From Marthasterias glacialis (Eukaryota; Echinodermata; Asteroidea; Forcipulatida; Asteriidae): a stretch of DNA of 64,000 bases. Below the pieces are notes generated by a model that was given only the letters and a program-made list of their open reading frames with translations, made no database searches and was not told where the DNA came from. Each line of letters starts with the position of its first letter. Position 1 is the first letter of the stretch. The stretch covers positions 6,222,174 through 6,286,173 of the forward strand of contig OU452223.1 of the NCBI GenBank assembly GCA_911728455.2. Direction: 5' to 3'. Positions 57,101 to 64,000 of the stretch are shown one piece after another. Both the position numbers and the translations under genes were made by a program.

Positions 57101-60100
57101 TAAATCTGTGTAATGCATGCATTTTAAGCTGTAAATTACTAATCTTTTTAAACGTAATTGCGAATCAATATTCCAGAAACTACTACTGCAGTCAAGGCCT
57201 ATACAAGTTCAAAGCTGACTTTCCAAATGTTTAGGGGTTCACAACGTTTACTTTCACAAAGGTCATGTTAAGGGTCACCTGGTGTGTTGTAAATGCAGTA
57301 TAAGTAGGTCAGATTTCATCAACCTTGACATTACACAGCCTGATCATTTGTAATCGGTCCGATTTAATCGACCGGGACACTGTGGGGGTTAATGCATGAT
57401 CAAAGTAGACCTAAACATTTCCCATTCTTGTTGATACAGGAAATGCTTGACAAGGCAAATGAAGGCAAAAATGAGTCCGTTGGTGTTTTAACAAATGCCA
57501 TTGACGAAGAAAAGAAGGAGCAGTGGAGGTTAGAGGGGCGCAACTATCTCTTCGATGCCAGAAAAGTAAGCACAAATAAGAGACTTTTGGGACACTAGGT
57601 GGCAGCAGACTTACCAGGTAAATCCATTAGTCTACATAAACAATGGAAAAGTACCTGGTATGTCTGCTGCCACCTAGGTTTTGAAGACTCCCAATGCCAT
57701 TGTAGAGAACTTTGTTATCTCTGATTATTACCTGTTTACTAACCATTCCTACTCAACCCGAATTATCCCAAATTTCCCCCAAACCTCCCCTCTGTATTTT
57801 CCTGAGCTTTATGGAATCTCTACTTCTCACCAAGTTCAAAGATTTTATTATTTTATTACTTTTATTTTTACACATCCAACAGCACAATTAGCACCAATAA
57901 CAGGATGAATAGGAAATGAGAGGAAATGTTCAGTTTTAGATGTGGGAGGAAAACCCACATTGGGAAATCCCACGCAATCAGGTAGGGACTGAAAACCCAA
58001 TCCGTGTGCAGTGCACCAGTCCAAGGTGGGATTTGAACCGGTGTCCACAGAGCTGAAAGGCAGGGAAAGAAACCACTGAGCCAACCTGATCCCCCAAATA
58101 TGTTTGGTTTGAGTTCAGGGTTGTTTGAGGATTGATGTTTTCAACGGTTTCAGTAAAAATGCCTAGAGGATTGGTACACTCATGAAAAACAACCTGTCAA
58201 GTTTTAACCCAACACTACCCTGTGTTGGATTCAAACTCGATGCAATTTTTCTGGGAAGAATGAACACTCTTTATGCAAACCCCGGGGTTATCTTACTTAA
58301 CCCTACTCCTAAGGAGAGGTGACTATTTCCCGGGAAATGGCTATTTCCCAGGAATTTGCAAGGATTAGCAATTGAAGTGTGCAAAGGTCAAACAAATTTT
58401 CCTGTGAATTTCATCTAGTGTGAAAGGTGCTTTATTGTTAATATCATACAACTCTAACCATGTTCTGCACAACAGGATGCATCAAAGTTGTACGACATGC
58501 ATTGACCCAATATATCTGGCGTCATCACACCATAAATCTTACTTGGCCATTTTGGGGGTCAGTTTCCCTGTGTGGGACTGTAGTGCACTTTTTAGGTGGA
58601 GCACAAAGTTAGACGTTCACCATATCTTTACATGCATTTGGCAGACCATCATGACCGTGAACAGACCGCAGCTGCATGAAACGTCAGTGCTAGGGTCTGT
58701 AGGACCTCTTGTCCTTAAATCAGATCACAGAGTTTGCAACTCTGTAGGGTTCCTGTGAAATGCCCGCGATGGATTAGAGGTCAAGAATATTGAGTCTTAC
58801 AACTATAAAGTGTTTGCTTTGGTTATTTATTTCTTTCAAAGGAAAATGTAGCAATGCAGTTGGAGATTGAATACCGAGAGAGACTGAAGATGGTCAATGA
58901 GGCCATCAAGAAACGACTGGTGAGTAACAACATCTCTCTCTAGGGTTGGGTTTCATTCTATGCAATAAGAATACCTCTTCAGTTGATTTCAAAAGTCCCA
59001 GTGATAGTAAAAGTCTTGAGGATGTTTGCACACCTTGAGGTTAAACAACGTATTGTGCACCAGTCGTCACAGCCCATTGCGGTTTTGATCTCCACAATAT
59101 ACGTGTTTTGGGCGCCTTTGAATTTAAAGAAATAATAAAATTTCTTCAGGAAAGTGCATCTGATAAATGCCTTACTATTACTGTTAGTATGATTAAAAAC
59201 AGTCATATGTTTACTATCTCCATTTAAAAGGATAATGGTTTTTGGGAAGAACACATTTTATTCCAAGCAGTTTTGTCTTCAAAAAATGTACAATAAAACT
59301 TCTTAATTTTTACCAAATAGATCAGGGCTTAAATGTTTATTTATTTTTTTATTTTTATTTTTTTATTTATTTATTTATTTATTTTTTTGGAGGGGCGGGG
59401 GAGGAATCCACAAAATATTTACCGGACCACAATTGTTTTTTACAAGACTATCTATATCACCGTTTAGTATATAAACTATTGTTATTTGAACATGCACTAA
59501 GAGGAGACTGATCACATTTGGGTTATGAGTGAGTAGGCTTCTATACTCAACAGAACTAAAAGATATATATCAGAATCAAAGTCAACATTTGAACATAATT
59601 TTTTGAATATTAAAGATATTACACAGTGAGGTTTTGTTATTCAAATAAAAAACACAAGACTGAAGGACGAGCTCGGTCGGGAGTTTACTGGCTTGACGCT
59701 AAAATGACTGGCCTCGGGCCTGCGGTCCTGTGTAAGTTTCAAGCCCTGACAATGCAGTTGGGTTTTTTATGAACAGGTTCTGTCTAAAGTTTGCATCATT
59801 TTTAATAGTTTAAGTACTGTAAGCTGTAGCTGTTGAATAAAATGGACAATTCTGAAGGCAACTTGTTCATTTGATAACAAAGAGTTGTTAAAGTAATTCC
59901 TGCTGTAGTTTCTTAAAGATTATTTTGTTTTCCCATTTTAGGATTACCAGGTCGAGCTGGACAACATGAATAAAAGGATGGAGCAAGTTCACATGGTACG
60001 CTGGATCGAACAGAATGTCATCAAAAGCATCACACCACAACAGGTATGGAACAAAAGCAAAAGCAATGTTACCCTACAGTCCTAAATCCTTCTATATCCA

Positions 60101-60884
60101 ATTGCCAAAGTGAAGGATTCAGAAGGACTGGCGCAGGTAGGCCCAAATAACAATTGCTTATCACAGGGTCAGGCATGGAACGTCCTGTGCAAGGTTTTTA
60201 TGGCAGTAGGTAAAGCACAACCCAAAACACCATGTGCAGGGTTTTTGTTAGTTGTTGAGTAGGTTTAGCCCATCTCAACTGAGGTGTTCACCAATCACAA
60301 TCATGATTATAATATGTTCAAAATGCTGGCATGATGACAGTAGAATGCAGGATGGTGCACCAAGAGTCTGCAATAGTTGTAGACCATTGCTACGCTTAAT
60401 ATCGGTATTGGCATGGCATTGATTAAGTTATTTATTATTTTGAGTTTTACCCCACACCGATATGTGATAAGCACTGTATGCTCGCTGCTTTCTCAACTCC
60501 TGTGGGGGAAAAAAATCCACAAACATAGTATTCAGGTGGGATTCGAACCCATGGCCCCCGCCATTCTAGAGTAAATGACTTCTAAAGCACCTAGCTTTCC
60601 CTTTGACAAGAGGGCAGTTTGAATCATGTTATTTGGGTGTCAGTGGTTCGAATTTCACCGTAGTAGTATGCCTGTGCATGTTTTTTCTTATTATTCTTTT
60701 TTTTAAAGGGGGAGTATACAGTGGGGAAAAGCCAAAAGAATATCCTTTATCCCTGGTGCAATTGTTAACATAAATTAAATAATTTGACTGTGGTTTGTTT
60801 TTGTTATATTTTAATCCACAGGAGAAGGACATTCTCGGAAAGTGTATATCGAATCTGAAGTCAATGTCGACTGCCACTGCATGA
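51112..60884 (+). CDS. ATP5PB: Mitochondrial ATP synthase peripheral-stalk subunit b
   Basis: Eight coding exons with matching phases and GT/AG sites: 51112-51139, 53813-53855, 54991-55136, 56728-56891, 57440-57565, 58842-58919, 59942-60043 and 60822-60884. They sum to 249 codons plus stop; vertebrate proteins are about 256. Exons 1-3 give a presequence ([10 protein letters not shown] then [12 protein letters not shown]), then FHTSQQ and the signature [18 protein letters not shown]. Exon 4 encodes the membrane hairpin ([21 protein letters not shown] region and [11 protein letters not shown]). Exons 5-8 encode the long polar helix, with YLFDARK and IEYRERL. The subunit sits in the inner mitochondrial membrane and holds the F1 head still against the Fo rotor. 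Intron 1 is full of repeats. Confidence 0.95.
51517..52220 (+). repeat. Dispersed repeat, copy 1 (interrupted by a SINE)
   Basis: It starts GACCCAGTAACTGGGGCGCT, passes through GTCGTACTAGCGCCCCAG, is interrupted by a SINE at about 51604-52020, and resumes with GACAGAATTGCTTGAAAATC up to ATCGATGATTTTTAGCCCAC. Copy 2 in the same orientation lies at 52640-52935 without the SINE. It lies inside ATP5PB intron 1. Confidence 0.75.
51604..52020 (+). mobile_element. tRNA-Leu-derived SINE
   Basis: The 5' part is a tRNA-like head with A box TGGCCGAGCGG, anticodon-loop-like CTCAAGC (CAA, leucine), a long variable arm, and B box GGTTCGAGTCC. A central region with CCTTCGGATGGGACGTAAAG, then TGCACGTAAAAGAACCC, resembles conserved central domains seen in several marine-animal SINE families. 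It ends GCGCTATATAAAAACTGCG, a typical LINE-related tail. Length is about 415 bp. It interrupts copy 1 of a dispersed repeat, so it is younger than that copy. Confidence 0.85.
52281..52620. mobile_element. 340-bp palindromic foldback with internal tandem repeat
   Basis: The two arms meet near 52449 almost without spacer. Each arm contains two copies of GCGCAGTCAATGCAGGATAC in one orientation, mirrored in the other arm, plus AATGTTCRCTGATGCCCTGA words. The outer ends AGGATTGCGTG and CACGCAATCCT match, and homology continues to CTTATGTGTA/TACACATAAG. Such a structure can form a large cruciform or RNA hairpin in intron 1. Confidence 0.85.
52640..52935 (+). repeat. Dispersed repeat, copy 2
   Basis: Direct-orientation copy of the element at 51517-52220. 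It shares GACCCAGTAACTGGGGCGCT, GTCGTACTAGCGCCCCAG, CAACAGAATTGCTGGAAAAT and CCTCCAAATCGATGATTTTT. A short inverted start (AGCGCCCCAGTTACTGGGTC) abuts it at 52623-52642. Confidence 0.75.
52973..53630. repeat. Large inverted repeat, about 307-bp arms with 43-bp spacer
   Basis: The left arm 52973-53279 and right arm 53323-53630 are close reverse complements for their whole length (for example AGATCCCATTCAAACAGTAT versus its complement at about 53355-53375). The outer end word TACTCCTAGAACTATGAGG recurs once more in direct orientation at 53633-53651, so the borders look like an element end. Both arms contain an ATG-led mini-frame [10 protein letters not shown]. It lies inside ATP5PB intron 1. 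Confidence 0.9.
54362..54862. mobile_element. About 500-bp element with about 75-bp inverted ends
   Basis: The left end (54362-54440) and the right end (about 54785-54862) are inverted copies, sharing GATATGAGGG, TTTTCAGAGCTCCATAATTC and AAGAAGCTACTAATCT. The interior has no coding content. It includes a short piece (TTTTAGGCTCTATCTTGT) very like the acceptor and start of ATP5PB exon 2. It lies in ATP5PB intron 2. Confidence 0.7.
57594..57680. mobile_element. Small foldback with CTAGGTGGCAGCAGAC ends
   Basis: The left arm has CTAGGTGGCAGCAGACTTAC and the right arm GTCTGCTGCCACCTAG, about 87 bp in all, within an ATP5PB intron. The same word occurs alone at 32177-32197. Confidence 0.75.
57841..58091 (-). 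mobile_element. tRNA-derived SINE
   Basis: On the minus strand: A box TTGGCTCAGTGG, B box GGTTCAAATCC about 45 bases later, then about 160 bp of body with TTTTCCTCCCACATC and an A-rich AAAATAAAAGTAATAAAAT tail. Length is about 250 bp, in an ATP5PB intron, opposite in strand to the gene. Confidence 0.75.
60420..60600 (-). mobile_element. Probable tRNA-derived SINE fragment
   Basis: The minus strand has a clear B box (GGTTCGAATCC, 60539-60549) and an AT-rich AATAATAAATAAC tail near 60430; the A box is degenerate. A second B-box-like word (GGTTCGAATTT) lies on the plus strand at about 60645, so two SINE pieces may be joined head to head. Confidence 0.45.
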
Positions 60885-60986
60885 TGGGACACTGGCTCAA
60901 CGGGTCATTTGGGGTTATGAGAGCAGATAGCTATCAACGCATAACATATATTGAGAGCTATTTCTGTACAAAACATTCACTGTTTT

Positions 60987-60992
60987 AATAAA
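60987..60992 (+). terminator. Polyadenylation signal of ATP5PB
   Basis: AATAAA lies 103 bases past the stop codon and is followed within 30 bases by a T-rich stretch. This predicts an mRNA end near 61010. Confidence 0.7.
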
Positions 60993-63600
60993 CATGTTAG
61001 CCTATTATCAGTTTTTTAATTAATGTTACAGGGGAAAACCAAGCTTGCTGTGCTTGTAGAAACAGATGGGAAATCGATTTGGATATTGAGGTTGATGAGA
61101 TGGGTTAGATCTTAAATAAAAACAATCTTTAATTTAAAAGGCATGCAATTTTTCCAGCTGATCAGATGATTTCCTCGTTTGGGGTTTCCCAGCGTGGCAT
61201 TTGAAAATTGGAAAATAAAATACAAAGTCTTGCTGTGCCTGACACTTTCCTCTTTTTCGGACAAACTGGAGTTGCATGCCTAAATATTGATTAGATCATT
61301 CAGCATGAACAGATTAAACAGAGTGGGGTATAATGCATTTTGCTTCGGCTTTGCTGGAAATTACTCGAACATCAAAATGTCTTCTCCTCATGGTATACAA
61401 ACTTGTTTGTCTTTTTTGAAATTTATCGCTGGTTTTATTTGTTTGCACTGATCAGTCACTTTCCAGTTGTAAGTCTCAAATTTAGTTTTTCTCTTCATTG
61501 ATTAAATGGGTGCCACACTACACTGTAAAAGGATTGTAGGTTTTGCAAATTGAAACCACAGGCATATTTGTAACTGTACATACAAGTTTGGTTCCTTGAT
61601 AAATTTAGAGTGGCTTTTTTGAGTAAGTTTAACAAAGCTGTTCTAACTTGGCGTTGTTAAAAACAGACCATGGTTGATTACATAAGATAAGGATTTACTC
61701 TTGAATTGAGTTAGACACAGATATTCACTGAAGATAAAAGCAGATATTTCACATGTTAAAGGAACAAAGATGCTTGGTTTAAAGCATTCTCAACCTGGGA
61801 AGCACTTCGAAGATATCATCCAAACAATATTGAATTAGTTATTCAAAGTTACTTTTGTCACCGATAAGAGTGTATTTAATAAGATTGCAAGACAAGCCAG
61901 TGGAGATTTAGAGTCTGTATTATGTTGAAACTAGGCTTCAGGTAAATAAAATTAAAAGAATTGATTGTTCGTTTGAAATCTTGTGACTTTGTTTTTGTGT
62001 TTATTATTTGTATATATTATGAGTTGCAGCTACTCGGCTTTTAAAGAAGGTAATCATGTATTTTTTTTAAAAAAAGGGGGGGAGAGGAATTGTGAATTTA
62101 AAATTTAAATTACGCCTTGGGAATTTGATTAAATTGTGGGTAGTTGAATGACTATTGAAAATATCAGAAGAAAAGAATGAATTGAGATGCTGGTATTGAT
62201 AGAAGATGGCATTGGAAAGGAATTCAGTAATGCATTGATTTTATAATAAAGTGTTTCTTGTGTTGTAATGGGAAGTGGGTTGTGGATGTGCAAACATTAC
62301 ATACTGAGCATCGACCCAAGAACAAAAATGTCCACATAATGTAAACAATATTTAGAATCATTCGTGTGAAGAGCGTTACAAAGCACTCGTTCTTTCAATG
62401 AAAGGTATTCAGAGCTAGGTTTGAATTATGAGACTCTTTTTATTGCCCCTTGTTGGCGTCACCAGCCAACCATGTTAGGAAACACCAGGGCAAAGCAGTG
62501 ATTAAGTGTCGTGCATAAGGGGCACAAGTGTCGAGACACTGACCTGAACCAACACTCACTGATCAGAACATCAGAAGTCCTCGACACAACATCATGTAGG
62601 TTCTTGAGACATATCAGCATAATGTTTTTTCTCAAAGTAAAGAATATAATTTTTCTTAAAAAGGGATCACTTTCTAACTGTAGTTATTTGTCTCAAAGTT
62701 AAGAAATTAATTAAGGGATTGCCCGAGCAGATATTGGCTCTCAAAACAAGTTCTAGTGAAAATTTGAGCAGTTTTGAATGTCTTTTTCTACGTTTCAATG
62801 GAATGAGAACAATGGAAGGTCCACAGAGGTACCAAAAAATGTGTGTTGGTGTGGGTGTTTAGTCGTTGTCGCAGAGGACTTTAACGAAAGGGATATACGT
62901 AGTTTGGTAGACCAAGGACGTCCTTGGTGCAAATTTGTGTACAAAACCATGTTACTTAAAAACAACAGAACAAAGAGAAGTACATGTATTTGATTACCAG
63001 ATCAATAAATGTGTATGGGGGTGTCTACAGGTTGAAAATGAGGAACAAAAGGGATTCGCAAGTTTTGACGGAGTGAGGGCGTCCTCACTTTGCTTTCGTG
63101 TACAAAACCAATGGGGATGTCGCCAAAATAAAATGTCCAAACAATTTACAGGGTCAACAAACATGTTGGTGTAATTGGGGGATGGGGGTTTTTAACTATA
63201 CATTATTCATGAAGTGAATAGAGGATGTTGCTATTGATTTAAAAGAAAAAAAATATTATTTTATGTTACTGAAGGATTTTTAATCCAAAATACTTTCCCT
63301 TTTTTGTGCCAGTTTCAATGGTCCATAGAGAGTGTAACGTTCGAGAAAAAAATTCTTTAAATGGTCTGTTTCTTTGTTGTTATTAACTAAGAATTGAAAG
63401 CATCGATTCTTAGGTAATGAACAACCATATGAACTCACGACTACTACTAGTATTAATATGTCTGTGGTATTAATGGTGTCAGATTAGAGCGCCATCATGT
63501 GTCAGCACCAACTGCACGTTGGAAAGTAACCTTAGATGCTATGCGAAACCCCTTTTCGTCTAATGTGTTTAGTACGTAATAGAAGCAGAGTGCCACACTA
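60993..63600. other. Intergenic stretch downstream of ATP5PB, no gene recognised
   Basis: AT-rich DNA with occasional A- and T-runs. The open frames are short and lack recognisable domains, inverted-repeat ends or splice patterns. Confidence 0.45.
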
Positions 63601-63813
63601 TTTTTTATTGTGAAGGCGAGGTGGAATTTTCAGGACGAGGTAAGTTGTCTCGTTTTCAGAATTTTTACTGCAATTAAAATACGAGAGATCCTCTGCTTGT
63701 GGTCAAATAAATCTGTAAGCTTTCAGGTCGAGTTTACCAGGCAAATAAAATTCAGGTTAAACGAGAAAGGATTGTTTTTGTTGCTGTTTAAAATAGTCTT
63801 CGTCAGAAGAAAA

Positions 63814-63831
63814 ATGGCGACGTATCCAAAG
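63814..63831 (+). CDS. Possible first coding exon of a gene running off the right edge
   Basis: AAAATGGCGACGTATCCAAAG is a good start context giving MATYPK, followed by a GT donor (GTAAAT). An AG acceptor after a pyrimidine-rich tract (TTATTCCTTCACAG) at 63905-63918 would continue in frame as EWYHIDNIN but meets a stop at about 63979. The next exon may therefore be elsewhere. A consensus donor (GAGGTAAGT) at about 63640 may mark a 5' untranslated exon. Function is unknown. Confidence 0.25.
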
Positions 63832-64000
63832 GTAAATTCTTTCTTTTTTGCACACACTTCGATGTTTACTTTTACGAATCCACAAATGAGGGCGCTGTAA
63901 CTTGTTATTCCTTCACAGGAATGGTATCACATAGACAATATCAATATCATGAATGATTATTGTACTATTGATTGGGTGTAGTTAGTGGCCATACTGTTAA

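Noticed and set aside
61000-63600. Short open frames downstream of ATP5PB
   Set aside because: Lengths are as expected by chance in AT-rich DNA; no domain or consistent splice pattern was found.

Overview
The window is animal genomic DNA. It has intron-split genes with GT..AG sites, tRNA-derived SINEs, many short inverted-repeat (MITE or foldback) elements, a CR1/L2-type LINE remnant and a Ty3 LTR element. Gene content and repeat style suggest a marine invertebrate, probably a deuterostome such as an echinoderm. The species is not identified and this placement is an inference.

Layout. 1-7051: a Ty3/gypsy LTR element on the minus strand, cut by the left edge. Its pol frame is long and open, and its 5' LTR and tRNA-Leu primer site are visible. 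7206-8883: the first two coding exons of an SLC16-like (monocarboxylate transporter family) gene, minus strand; the LTR element lies in or beyond its next intron. 8884-9850: upstream DNA with foldback elements. 9851-32010: a 22-kb head-to-tail array of nine related units (1.2-3.4 kb each). The units start with CTAGA plus a hairpin and GGTGTTCGG, carry many ACTTCCGGT..ACCGGAAGT palindromes followed by AGGTCA-type direct repeats, and end in (GAA)n/A-rich tails. Two places end in clusters of TTCGG..CCGAACACC hairpins. I read the units as non-autonomous Helentron-like (HINE) elements. Two units are near-perfect copies of each other. 33438-35768: a 99-bp satellite with dimeric higher-order structure. 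35824-39560: a four-coding-exon protein kinase gene (minus strand) with a long Gln/Ser/Thr/Pro-rich N-terminal part and a non-canonical HND/DVG kinase core. 40046-40842: a decayed LINE. 41699-47623: two copies of a 0.3-kb MITE, one split by a 3.37-kb element that holds three 499-bp tandem copies of a small cysteine-rich reading frame. 48008-48703: an intact secreted C-type-lectin-like plus PAN-like protein. 51112-60884: the complete eight-exon gene for mitochondrial ATP synthase peripheral-stalk subunit b (ATP5PB/ATP5F1). Its first intron is stacked with nested repeats and two large palindromes. 60993-64000: mostly plain DNA, with a possible first exon of another gene at the right edge.

The host genes are unrelated in function: a transporter, a kinase, a lectin-like secreted protein and a respiratory-chain subunit. 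No shared pathway is implied. The strongest candidates for something undescribed are the array with its repeated ETS/nuclear-receptor/CRE-like motifs, the cysteine-rich reading frame carried inside the 3.37-kb inverted-repeat element, and the kinase with duplicated CVDCG exons. All splice sites and copy relationships were read by eye; no alignment or database search was run.
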